This document shows, piece by piece, positions 1 to 5,979 of a DNA stretch of 15,269 nucleotides. Source of the stretch: Candidatus Pacearchaeota archaeon UBA92. GTDB taxonomy: Archaea > Nanobdellota > Nanobdellia > Pacearchaeales > GW2011-AR1. Location: assembly GCA_002497285.1 (NCBI GenBank), contig DANJ01000023.1, forward strand, positions 1 through 15,269. The letters run 5' to 3'. The notes under the pieces are model-generated. The model was not told the DNA's origin. It searched no databases and worked only from the letters and a program-made list of their open reading frames with translations. The first letter of the stretch is position 1; each line of letters opens with the position of its first letter. The position numbers and the translations under genes are program-made.

Positions 1-93
1 TGGAGCCCTGGGAAGTTTGCTTCCAGCCTCGGATTTAGTCAGGTTGAGAGAGCAATAGATTACGTGAGAAATCAGGATATGCATCACGCATAG
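1..93 (+). CDS. tnpA: IS200/IS605 Y1 transposase TnpA, C-terminal fragment (5' end outside window)
   Basis: Only the last 30 codons are in the window, ending at the TAG at 91-93. The fragment contains WSPGKF, then a short linker, then AIDYVRNQ and HHA. This resembles the end of HUH/Y1 single-strand transposases, where a W-S-x-x-[YF]F strand is followed by a helix carrying the nucleophilic Tyr in a [YK]-Y-[IV]-x-N-Q context; the likely catalytic Tyr is codon 61-63. The family cuts and joins single-stranded DNA at hairpin-marked ends during replication-linked transposition. A perfect hairpin with a TTTA loop follows the stop within 4 nt, as expected at the right end of these elements. A TnpB C-terminus is the main alternative, but no zinc-ribbon or RuvC-like residues are visible. 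The assignment rests on a short stretch. Confidence 0.65.
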   Translation, partial: WSPGKFASSLGFSQVERAIDYVRNQDMHHA

Positions 94-96
94 AAG

Positions 97-116
97 CCTT
101 GCCCTTTAGGGCAAGG
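97..116 (+). repeat. Right-end hairpin of the IS200/IS605 element
   Basis: Perfect inverted repeat CCTTGCCC-TTTA-GGGCAAGG: an 8-bp stem with a 4-nt loop, beginning 3 nt after the transposase stop codon. CCTTTAGG-centred hairpins are typical of IS200/IS605 right ends, where TnpA recognises the folded single strand. The element boundary should lie a few to some tens of nt downstream. The hairpin could also act as a terminator, although no T-tract follows. Confidence 0.7.
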
Positions 117-127
117 AGTATAACCCT

Positions 128-493
128 TTAGTTAATAGATTCGGCTAAGATTTTGTTATGGTGTAAAAACTTTTCCCGAAGTTTTTTTCTAATTTTTCTT
201 TCTCTGATTCCACTTTTTGTCTTTAACTTGAAAAATGTCTCAACCTGAATTTTATATTCAGATGCTCCGGCATCTTCCAGACTGTCTGTATATTTAACTA
301 AAAATCCGCGGTTTTCCAGGTATTGGCCTGCAAATTTTTTTACTCCAAAGAATTCCTTTCCTACAAGTGTGATTGTCTCCCGTCCTTCATATCCTTCTTC
401 TCTCATTTCTTTAAAGAATTTTTCAACACCATCAGAACCAGGCAAAATATCTTTTTCAATGATGCTTTCTATTCGGCCATATAATCTACCCAT
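128..493 (-). CDS. Hypothetical 121-aa basic protein
   Basis: I do not recognise this protein. It has no cysteines, no signal peptide and no membrane segment, so it is probably cytoplasmic. The N-terminal half is mixed alpha/beta (DGVEKFFKEMREEGYEGRE, then ITLVGKEFF) and the C-terminal third is strongly basic (KLKTKSGIRERKIRKKLREKF), which could bind nucleic acid or ribosome; that is a guess from charge alone. The ATG at 493 sits about 30 nt from the centre of a palindromic TATA box at 518-527, consistent with a leaderless or near-leaderless transcript, and the same box faces the transporter gene on the other strand. Its 3' end is only 11 nt from the IS right-end hairpin, so the IS may have inserted just past this gene. 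Confidence 0.7.
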   Translation of the reverse strand: MGRLYGRIESIIEKDILPGSDGVEKFFKEMREEGYEGRETITLVGKEFFGVKKFAGQYLENRGFLVKYTDSLEDAGASEYKIQVETFFKLKTKSGIRERKIRKKLREKFLHHNKILAESIN

Positions 494-517
494 TAAAATA
501 ATTGAAGAAAATCATCG

Positions 518-527
518 TATTTAAATA
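518..527. promoter_or_regulatory. Shared palindromic TATA box between divergent genes
   Basis: TATTTAAATA is a perfect 10-bp palindrome. Its centre (522.5) is 29.5 nt from the minus-strand ATG at 493 and 24.5 or 30.5 nt from the plus-strand ATGs at 547 and 553. Archaeal transcription starts about 25 nt from the TATA centre, so one box can serve both directions with almost no leader. Confidence 0.6.
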
Positions 528-546
528 TATGGGAATTGTTTTTATT

Positions 547-1407
547 ATGAAAATGATTTCTAAAAAATCTTATATCTACCTGATTCTCGCGGGAATTTTT
601 GTCGGCCTGATCGGAATATTTGTAAAGCTGATAGGAAGCGATGTGCATTTCATGACTCTCGCATTTTACAGAATGCTGCTTGCACTTATCTTCATTATAA
701 TTGTAGTTCCATTCATGGACAAGAAATGGTACAAGATTAAGAAGGAAGATGTTTCTAATTATTTTATAATCAGTTTTTTAATGGTCGTTACTTTTTCCTT
801 ATTTATCCTGGCCAATTCATTTGCACCTGTGCAGAATGTTGTTCTAATAACTAATTTTGCCCCATTTCTTGTTTTAATCGGCGCTTATTTTGTTTTAAAA
901 GAGAAGATAACGCGTACAAAAATTATTACTCTGATTATTGCCATAGCCGGAATTATAATAATTAATCCGTTTAAAGCTGGAGAAAATCAATTAGGAAATT
1001 TGATTGCGTTTGTGCAGGCGATTTCATATTCTTTGCTCATTATATGGATGAGGAAGGAAGGAAAGGATCATAAAATTGGAAGTGTTATCTGGTATTTTAT
1101 TTTTGCTTCATTGATATTATTGCCAGCTCCATTTATATTTGGCTTTGGCAATTTGTCAGGCAATACTTTATGGCTTGTTTTAGGATTAGGAATATTCTCT
1201 ACAGGATTTGCCTATCTTTTCCACAATTTAGGGCTGGAAAAAGTTGGAGCGGAGATAAGCTCTATAATCATAATGATAGTAATGCCTCTTGCAGGCATAA
1301 GCGCCGCCTTCTTTTTGCTGAATGAGGCCTTGAATCTTAGAATCATTCTCGGAGGGACGGTGCTAATAGTTGCAGGCATTTATCTTGAATTTCACAACAG
1401 AAAATAA
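547..1407 (+). CDS. EamA/DMT-superfamily transporter, ~10 TM helices
   Basis: A 286-residue integral membrane protein with two tandem EamA repeats of about five helices each. Repeat 1 ends around FAPFLVLIGAYFVLKEKIT followed by a helix ending in NPF. Repeat 2 ends around IVMPLAGISAAFFLLNEAL and then ILGGTVLIVAGIYL. The [NM]P/APx...E motif before the last helix of each half is a family hallmark. These carriers export or import metabolites such as amino acids, nucleosides or amines; substrate cannot be read from sequence. The frame is open from TTG 502 with ATGs at 529, 547 and 553. I chose 547 because it lies 24.5 nt from the centre of the palindromic TATA box, matching the spacing seen at other genes here; 553 is nearly as good, and ATG 529 overlaps the box region and is too close. 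It is transcribed divergently from the gene at 128-493. Confidence 0.85.
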   Translation: MKMISKKSYIYLILAGIFVGLIGIFVKLIGSDVHFMTLAFYRMLLALIFIIIVVPFMDKKWYKIKKEDVSNYFIISFLMVVTFSLFILANSFAPVQNVVLITNFAPFLVLIGAYFVLKEKITRTKIITLIIAIAGIIIINPFKAGENQLGNLIAFVQAISYSLLIIWMRKEGKDHKIGSVIWYFIFASLILLPAPFIFGFGNLSGNTLWLVLGLGIFSTGFAYLFHNLGLEKVGAEISSIIIMIVMPLAGISAAFFLLNEALNLRIILGGTVLIVAGIYLEFHNRK

Positions 1408-1464
1408 AGGAAAGCTGTAGGAAGAATTTTTGCATGGTAATTAAAAATTTAGTAAATGGATTAA

Positions 1465-1473
1465 TTTATAAAT
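1465..1473 (+). promoter_or_regulatory. TATA box for the 12-cysteine protein gene
   Basis: TTTATAAAT centred 24 nt before the ATG at 1493, predicting a leaderless mRNA and favouring that ATG over TTG 1478 or ATG 1484. Confidence 0.55.
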
Positions 1474-1492
1474 AACTTTGATTATGTTAAAT

Positions 1493-2029
1493 ATGCGAAA
1501 AAGAGATAATTACGTATTGATTCTATCATGGTTTATCGGATTATTAGTTCTGATTATTGCCGTTTCAGGAGTTGTAAGCTATAAATTGGGCAGTTCTACA
1601 AATTCAGAATTAAGCCCTTCTATCTCAAATCGCGACTTAGTTTTTGTCAGAGAATGCCTTGGGGAAAATACGCTTTCTGGGAGTCAAAAATGTAGTAGTT
1701 TAAGCTGCCAACAGATTGAATTAGCATTAATTATTTCAAATTTTTTGATAGAAGAAACATGTGGCGAGAGAGTGGCCAGAGAAAGCTGTGAAAGTTATAA
1801 GCAATGTATAAAGCAAAATTTTCTTGATATAAACTCTTGCTCTGAATTGAAGGATAAGGTTTGTCTGGCTGAAGATTACAGAGATAGTAAAATAAAAGGA
1901 GAGTGCGCAGAGAAAATCAGTAATTATAATTATTCGGTTAAGATTTATAACGACCGTAAGGATTGTCCGGGTTCTTTTTCCTTTTATTCTCCTTCAAAGT
2001 GTCAGATTAATGGAATAGATGTTTGTTGA
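1493..2029 (+). CDS. Membrane-anchored, exported 12-cysteine protein
   Basis: Unrecognised 178-residue protein. A basic N-terminus (MRKRDNY) precedes a hydrophobic helix at about residues 7-28, so it is a signal-anchor or uncleaved signal peptide with the rest outside the cell. The outer part is polar and helical and contains 12 Cys (in contexts REC, QKC, LSC, ETC, ESC, KQC, NSC, KVC, GEC, KDC, SKC, DVC), an even number suggesting six disulfides. CxxxxC spacing such as CESYKQC suggests helical-hairpin pairing. ATG 1493 is chosen over TTG 1478 and ATG 1484 from the TATA spacing and the typical Met-basic signal start. It is a single-gene unit between the transporter and the dehydrogenase. Together with the Cys-rich products at 5577 and 7811 it implies an oxidising exterior and a disulfide-forming pathway (inference). 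Confidence 0.75.
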   Translation: MRKRDNYVLILSWFIGLLVLIIAVSGVVSYKLGSSTNSELSPSISNRDLVFVRECLGENTLSGSQKCSSLSCQQIELALIISNFLIEETCGERVARESCESYKQCIKQNFLDINSCSELKDKVCLAEDYRDSKIKGECAEKISNYNYSVKIYNDRKDCPGSFSFYSPSKCQINGIDVC

Positions 2030-2040
2030 CATTGATAAAG

Positions 2041-2048
2041 TTTAAATA
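2041..2048 (+). promoter_or_regulatory. TATA box for the amino-acid dehydrogenase gene
   Basis: TTTAAATA with centre 25.5 nt upstream of ATG 2070, giving a predicted leaderless transcript. The box begins 12 nt after the preceding stop codon. Confidence 0.6.
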
Positions 2049-2069
2049 AGGCGGATAATCTTTTGTGGA

Positions 2070-3221
2070 ATGGAAAAAGAAATAGACATACTTGAATTTA
2101 CAGATGAGTTGGGTCCTGAAAAAATACTTGAAGTATATGACCCTAAAACCGGCATGAGGGGATTTACGGTTATAGATAATACTGCTCTCGGTCCTGCAAA
2201 GGGCGGGATAAGAATGACTTCAAGTGTTGATGTCAAGGAAGTTTTCAGATTGGCAAGAGCTATGACCTTAAAGTGCTCTTTGGCAGGCTTGCCTTTTGGA
2301 GGCGGAAAGAGCGGAATTATTTTTGATTCTAAAAAAGACAAGGACAAGAAGAACGATTTTATAAGAGCCTTTTCGAGAGCTATAAAACCGATATGCCCTT
2401 CTCAATATGTTTCTGCACCCGACATTAATACAAGTGAAAAGGAAATGGAAATTTTTGTTAAAGAAAATGGATATTTTAATTCTGCTACAGGAAAACCGCT
2501 CTCTTTCTGCAGGAAGAGACTTTTCAGGAAAAAGGTATGCGGACTGCCACACGAATTAGGAAGCACAGGATATGGAGTTGCACATTCTACAGAAGTTGCT
2601 TTGAAGCATATGAAAATTCCAATCAATCAGGCGACAGTTGCTATAGAAGGTTTTGGAAATGTTGGAACTTTTACATTTAAGAAGTTGGAGGAAATGGGTG
2701 CTAAAATTGTTGCGGTAAGTGATAGCAAAGGCGTTTTGTATAATCCGAATGGTTTGAAATATCATGAAGTAATGAAAGTCAAAATGGAAAAGGGAAGCGT
2801 TGTTTTTGGAGATGGAAAGAAACTCGAAGGTAAGAAAATTTTTGAACTTTCTGTAGATGTTCTGATTCCTGCGGCTTTGCCTGATGTTATAAATAAGAGC
2901 AATATGAATAAAGTTAAGGCAAGGATAATTGTTGAGGCTGCGAATATTCCAATGCCTCTCGACATTGAAGAAAAATTGTCTAAAAGGATATTAATCATTC
3001 CTGATTTTGTTGCTAATGCCGGCGGAGTTATCTCGAGTTATGCTGAATATATCGGCAAGGGGCCTGAGTATATGCACGAGCTTGTTAAAAGGAAATTGCA
3101 TGAAAATACTGATTTGGTTTTGAGGCATGCCTTTGAGAAGAAGATTACTCCAAGGAAGGCGGGAATGGAAATTGCACTTGCAAGAGTTAAGAGAGCTATG
3201 GAACGAAGGAATTCTAGATAG
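2070..3221 (+). CDS. Glu/Leu/Phe/Val dehydrogenase family enzyme (probable glutamate dehydrogenase)
   Basis: NAD(P)-dependent oxidative deamination of an amino acid (reversible 2-oxoglutarate/ammonia to glutamate if a true GDH), cytoplasmic. The family's three substrate-site lysines are present: K44 in GPAKGGIR, K68 in MTLK, and catalytic K80 in LPFGGGKSG. The catalytic Asp is in APDINT (D118). The Rossmann motif GFGNVG lies at residues 194-199 and the C-terminal NAGGVISSYAEY block is clear. The latter resembles GDH (NAGGVTVSYFEW) more than leucine dehydrogenase, so GDH is favoured but not certain. The protein has 383 residues against about 415-420 for classical GDH, mostly from a short N-terminus. 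Between the two domains the usual TGKPLxxGGSxGR...TGxG is replaced by a basic, two-cysteine stretch (C147, C157) ending GLPHELGSTGYGV. The coenzyme position after GFGNVG ends in DSKG, so preference is not obvious. Confidence 0.88.
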   Translation: MEKEIDILEFTDELGPEKILEVYDPKTGMRGFTVIDNTALGPAKGGIRMTSSVDVKEVFRLARAMTLKCSLAGLPFGGGKSGIIFDSKKDKDKKNDFIRAFSRAIKPICPSQYVSAPDINTSEKEMEIFVKENGYFNSATGKPLSFCRKRLFRKKVCGLPHELGSTGYGVAHSTEVALKHMKIPINQATVAIEGFGNVGTFTFKKLEEMGAKIVAVSDSKGVLYNPNGLKYHEVMKVKMEKGSVVFGDGKKLEGKKIFELSVDVLIPAALPDVINKSNMNKVKARIIVEAANIPMPLDIEEKLSKRILIIPDFVANAGGVISSYAEYIGKGPEYMHELVKRKLHENTDLVLRHAFEKKITPRKAGMEIALARVKRAMERRNSR

Positions 3222-3276
3222 GCAAATTAGGGTAAATGATGTTAGTTGTCTCTGAGAGGTAGTTACAATAGAAAGG

Positions 3277-3285
3277 TTTATAAAT
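3277..3285 (+). promoter_or_regulatory. TATA box (with purine BRE) for the CBS operon
   Basis: TTTATAAAT preceded by GAAAGG, a good purine-rich BRE-like element. Its centre is 32 nt before ATG 3313, predicting a leader of only about 6 nt. Confidence 0.6.
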
Positions 3286-3312
3286 CGTGTATTTCTATGA
3301 TTTTTAAGGAAA

Positions 3313-4425
3313 ATGGCAGAAAAAAAAGACAATATGAGGTATAAAGATGGAAAATCTCTTGCGACTTTGTGGATTGCAGGAACTATAGCTGTAGCCAGCT
3401 TGCTTCCAGATGGTTTGGTTGGACATGTTAGAGATGCTTATGAGCATTTTAGAGATTCTACGCAGGCAGTTAGCGAGATAGTCAGAGGGACCAAAGGAGA
3501 GAGGGGAGTCAAAAATTTGGAGGACGCTTTAAGCGTTATCAGAGAACAGACAGGGCAGTATGCTTCTATTGATGAGGAACTTGCAGGATATTTGACTGAA
3601 AGAGAAGAATTGACTGGCAGACTTTCTAAATTGTATGAAGATAATGAGACAATAGCAAGAGAGGCAAAAAGGCTTAGTGTGAATCTGCAGGGATTTTTGA
3701 AAAACTTTTATGAGATTGGAAATGACCTAAAGCCTGGATTCTGGAAGAAGTATGTCGATGATACTATAATTGGCCTTTATGGGATGGATAAGGTTGAAGC
3801 TCTTGAGAAATCTGAAAAGTTAAAAAGATTTTATAATGAAGTCAAGGAATTTTATTCAGCAAGAGAAGTAAGTGAAAATTCTATTGCTGCTTTTTCAAAA
3901 TTTTTATCTGAAACTGAAACCAGCTCGAGAGAGCAGAATGAAAGAGTAAATGGAATTTTAGGAAAACTGGAAGGAACCCTTGGTGAGACCTATACGACTG
4001 AAGATAAATTGTTTGATGAGAATCCTGAGGGCTTTTGGAAAGGTGAAACGGATATAAGCGGATTGGAGAGGAGTATAGACCAATACCAGGGAAATGTTGA
4101 TTCCGCTAAAAGTGATGTCGAGGAATTCACACCTGTTAATGAAAGAAGTGGATTTGACTGGATTACTTTCATGCTGAATCCGATGACTCTTGGCTTTGTC
4201 GGAGCTTCTGCTCTTAAAGGCGCTTCAAAGATTTTGCCAGGGATTTTAGAGAGGCCTTTGAATACAGGACTTGCCTATCCGGCTCATTATACTTTTAAGG
4301 GATTAGGCAAGGTTGGAATGTTAGGCTTAGATGCTGGGAAAACAATAACCAATAGGACTTATGATGGATTTGTAAAATTGAAAGACAAATGGAATAATTT
4401 AAAAATAAGAAGGCGTAGAGATTAA
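3313..4425 (+). CDS. Coiled-coil membrane-associated protein of unknown function (operon gene 1)
   Basis: Unrecognised 370-residue protein. A short basic N-terminus is followed by a hydrophobic segment at about residues 16-36 (LATLWIAGTIAVASLLP). A long Glu/Lys/Ser-rich, heptad-like helical region runs over about 40-275, with short breaks such as KPGFWKKYVDD and NPEGFW. A second apolar, Gly/Ala-rich region follows at about 281-312 (ITFMLNPMTLGFVGASAL), then amphipathic helices and a basic tail ending KIRRRRD. Both apolar regions could span or lie along the membrane. It has no cysteines, unlike the exported proteins in this window, suggesting a mainly cytoplasmic location. It is first in a tight operon: 2 nt separate it from the CBS gene. 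A membrane scaffold or remodelling role is only a guess. Confidence 0.75.
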   Translation: MAEKKDNMRYKDGKSLATLWIAGTIAVASLLPDGLVGHVRDAYEHFRDSTQAVSEIVRGTKGERGVKNLEDALSVIREQTGQYASIDEELAGYLTEREELTGRLSKLYEDNETIAREAKRLSVNLQGFLKNFYEIGNDLKPGFWKKYVDDTIIGLYGMDKVEALEKSEKLKRFYNEVKEFYSAREVSENSIAAFSKFLSETETSSREQNERVNGILGKLEGTLGETYTTEDKLFDENPEGFWKGETDISGLERSIDQYQGNVDSAKSDVEEFTPVNERSGFDWITFMLNPMTLGFVGASALKGASKILPGILERPLNTGLAYPAHYTFKGLGKVGMLGLDAGKTITNRTYDGFVKLKDKWNNLKIRRRRD

Positions 4426-4427
4426 CA

Positions 4428-4802
4428 ATGGAAAAGAATAAACTTTTGGATGCAGTGGTATGCAATGAGAATGACAGCGTCTTAGAGGCATCTAAAATTT
4501 TGAGAGATACACAAACAAGACATTTAATTGTTATTAACGATTCTAAAGAACCTGTGGGAATTCTATCTGCAGTCGATATTAATAATAGAGTTGTTGCTGA
4601 AGAAATGAATCCTTCGGATACAATGGTTTCTGAAATTATGACTAAACCTATTGAAAGTATTGATGTTAATTCAAGTTATGAAAAGGCGTATAAGAAAATG
4701 ATTGAAGTGGGAACTTATTCAATGCCCGTTACTGAAAATGGAGAGTTAATCGGAGAAATTGATTTTAACCAGCTTTTTAAGAAGTGTGAGGAATGCAAAT
4801 GA
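4428..4802 (+). CDS. Tandem CBS-domain protein
   Basis: A 124-residue protein consisting almost only of a Bateman module: CBS1 about residues 8-60 (VLEASKILRDTQTRHLIVIND, then PVGILSAVDI) and CBS2 about 68-122 (VSEIMTKPIESIDVN, MIEVGTYSMPV, LIGEIDF). Each copy has the [LV]xV-x(4-6)-[PE]xGxI-[ST] pattern. CBS pairs bind adenine nucleotides, SAM or related ligands and convey energy or ligand state to a partner. With no attached effector domain, the partner is probably one of its operon neighbours, both membrane-associated (inference). The start lies 2 nt after the previous stop and the end overlaps the next gene in an ATGA, so the three are likely co-translated in fixed ratio. The tail KKCEECK has a CxxC, possibly metal-binding. 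Confidence 0.88.
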   Translation: MEKNKLLDAVVCNENDSVLEASKILRDTQTRHLIVINDSKEPVGILSAVDINNRVVAEEMNPSDTMVSEIMTKPIESIDVNSSYEKAYKKMIEVGTYSMPVTENGELIGEIDFNQLFKKCEECK

Positions 4803-5410
4803 GAAGTCTTAGAGATTTAGTTGAAAGAATGCCTGAAACTAGAAAAGGTTTGGAAGAAACTGTTTTGAGATATTCTCCCGCAATAAAAGAGGCTGTTGAA
4901 AGAGATCCTGAATCCAGAGTGAGACTTGGAGAAATTGCGAATGAGAGCATGGACAAATATAAAAAATATCTTGGCGGATTGAGTGAAAAGGTCAGCGCTA
5001 CAGGACATGCTGTTGGCTATACTGCGGATGCGTGGCTGGCTACAGGAGATATTGTAGGTTCACTCGGAGGCAAGTTTTTGAATTTGCTTGCGCAAATACC
5101 TCAAAAGGCGTATAGTGTTGTTTATGCAGCCAGGACAGGAAATTATCTGGATTCTCTGCAGAATATTTTTGAAGGACTTGTAAGTTATCTTCCAGGATTT
5201 ACTGTTGCTGATCAGGGATTGAGCAGAATAATTCAGAAGAGAATGGTTAAGGATGTTATCTACAAAATGAATGATGAACTTGGGCTTGAGAAAAAATCTT
5301 GGTATAGAAGTGTTTTTGATAGGATAAAGAATAAATATTCAGATGTTAAAGATAGGTCTGAAAATATTATAGGGCCACGCAGACGACCTGCTCTTGCTTT
5401 AGCAAATTAA
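4799..5410 (+). CDS. Helical membrane-associated protein of unknown function (operon gene 3)
   Basis: Unrecognised 203-residue protein. ATG 4799 is preferred over ATG 4793 because GTGAGG (4785-4790) lies 8 nt upstream of it, and its ATG overlaps the CBS stop codon as ATGA. The N-terminal 60 residues are charged amphipathic helices (DLVERMPETRKGLEE, YSPAIKEAVER). The middle part (about 65-135) is Gly/Ala-rich and moderately apolar (ATGDIVGSLGGKFLNLL, AQIPQKAYSVVYAAR) and may lie in or on the membrane. The C-terminus is basic, with a final PRRRPALALAN. General build (amphipathic helices, Gly-rich apolar segment, arginine cluster near the end, no cysteines) resembles the first gene of this operon, though I see no clear alignment. 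Confidence 0.75.
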   Translation: MRSLRDLVERMPETRKGLEETVLRYSPAIKEAVERDPESRVRLGEIANESMDKYKKYLGGLSEKVSATGHAVGYTADAWLATGDIVGSLGGKFLNLLAQIPQKAYSVVYAARTGNYLDSLQNIFEGLVSYLPGFTVADQGLSRIIQKRMVKDVIYKMNDELGLEKKSWYRSVFDRIKNKYSDVKDRSENIIGPRRRPALALAN

Positions 5411-5437
5411 AAAGCTTAAAAAAGACACTTCTATTGG

Positions 5438-5446
5438 TATTTAGTA
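5438..5446 (+). promoter_or_regulatory. Possible TATA box for tRNA-Arg at leaderless spacing
   Basis: TATTTAGTA is centred 26 nt before the first base of the mature tRNA, which would start transcription at or next to G1. A competing A/T-rich box (CTTAAAAAA, about 5415-5423) would instead give a 5' leader of about 23 nt. Confidence 0.35.
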
Positions 5447-5467
5447 TCGTGATTGACGTTTTGATAT

Positions 5468-5540
5468 GGGTCTATAGTTTAATGGATCAGAATAAGGGAC
5501 TTCGGATCCCTGGATCGAGGTTCGATTCCTCGTAGGCCCG
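5468..5540 (+). tRNA. tRNA-Arg, anticodon TCG
   Basis: A full 73-nt cloverleaf without an encoded CCA. The acceptor stem GGGTCTA pairs with TAGGCCC (one U-G wobble) and the discriminator is G73. The D arm uses GTTT/GAAT with wobbles. The anticodon stem AGGGA/TCCCT encloses loop CTTCGGA, so the anticodon is TCG, reading CGA and probably other CGN arginine codons. The T arm is CGAGG-TTCGATT-CCTCG with a 4-nt variable loop. No intron is present. It lies between the CBS operon and a small Cys-rich protein gene. Confidence 0.95.
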
Positions 5541-5548
5541 TAATAATG

Positions 5549-5556
5549 TTTAAATA
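5549..5556 (+). promoter_or_regulatory. TATA box for the 97-aa anchored protein
   Basis: TTTAAATA centred 24.5 nt before ATG 5577, only 8 nt after the tRNA 3' end; it predicts a leaderless mRNA. Confidence 0.55.
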
Positions 5557-5576
5557 ATAATTATCTTTGTTATTGT

Positions 5577-5870
5577 ATGGCAAGAGGAAAAAAGAGGGGA
5601 GATGAAAGGACGAGGAAATTCCCAGTGTGGGCGATTGCTCTTTTAGTTGTTGTTCTCATTGTTTTTGTCCTTGCGTTTTATTATTCTGGGAATGTTAATT
5701 ATAGTCCTGTAATTCAGAAGAAAGCTAATGAGAATTTGGGATTCTGTAGTATAAAAGGGATTTTGGAAGCCCGCTCCCTCCAGGGTGCGTGTGCTGATTC
5801 TGGAAATTGCGTTTCTTACAATCAGAAGAAGGCGGAGTATTTGAGCAAGTGCGGTTGGGAACTTCCTTAG
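5577..5870 (+). CDS. Small membrane-anchored exported protein with four cysteines
   Basis: Unrecognised 97-residue protein. A very basic N-terminus (MARGKKRGDERTRK) precedes one strong hydrophobic helix at about residues 15-37 (VWAIALLVVVLIVFVLAFYY). The positive-inside rule puts the remaining ~60 residues outside the cell. The outer part carries four Cys (FCS, GAC, GNC, SKCGW), enough for two disulfides, with an acidic/amide helix between. It has its own promoter right after the tRNA. A tail-less, single-TM, Cys-containing architecture recurs at 1493 and, in secreted form, at 7811. Function unknown. Confidence 0.7.
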   Translation: MARGKKRGDERTRKFPVWAIALLVVVLIVFVLAFYYSGNVNYSPVIQKKANENLGFCSIKGILEARSLQGACADSGNCVSYNQKKAEYLSKCGWELP

Positions 5871-5950
5871 TTAAGTTTAAGGAAAAACATCTATCAATAA
5901 ATTTTATCATAAAATCTTTGTTTCTTAATTTTAGTCACTCTTTAGGAAGA

Positions 5951-5958
5951 TATATAAA
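5951..5958 (+). promoter_or_regulatory. TATA box for the thioredoxin-like lipoprotein operon
   Basis: TATATAAA centred 25.5 nt before ATG 5980; preceded by AGGAAGA, a purine-rich BRE-like stretch. The 80 nt before it (5871-5950) are A/T-rich with T-runs but no clear hairpin and contain no gene I can support. Confidence 0.6.
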
Positions 5959-5979
5959 CAAGTTCGTTTAATGTTTTAG

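Noticed and set aside
2042..3332. Several minus-strand ORFs of 69-113 codons opposite the dehydrogenase
   Set aside because: They overlap a clear, fully conserved enzyme on the other strand, overlap one another and have Ser/Phe/Ile-rich composition typical of antisense frames.
5725..5910. Minus-strand 61-codon ORF opposite the 97-aa protein
   Set aside because: It overlaps a plus-strand gene with a good promoter, TM segment and conserved-looking Cys pattern.
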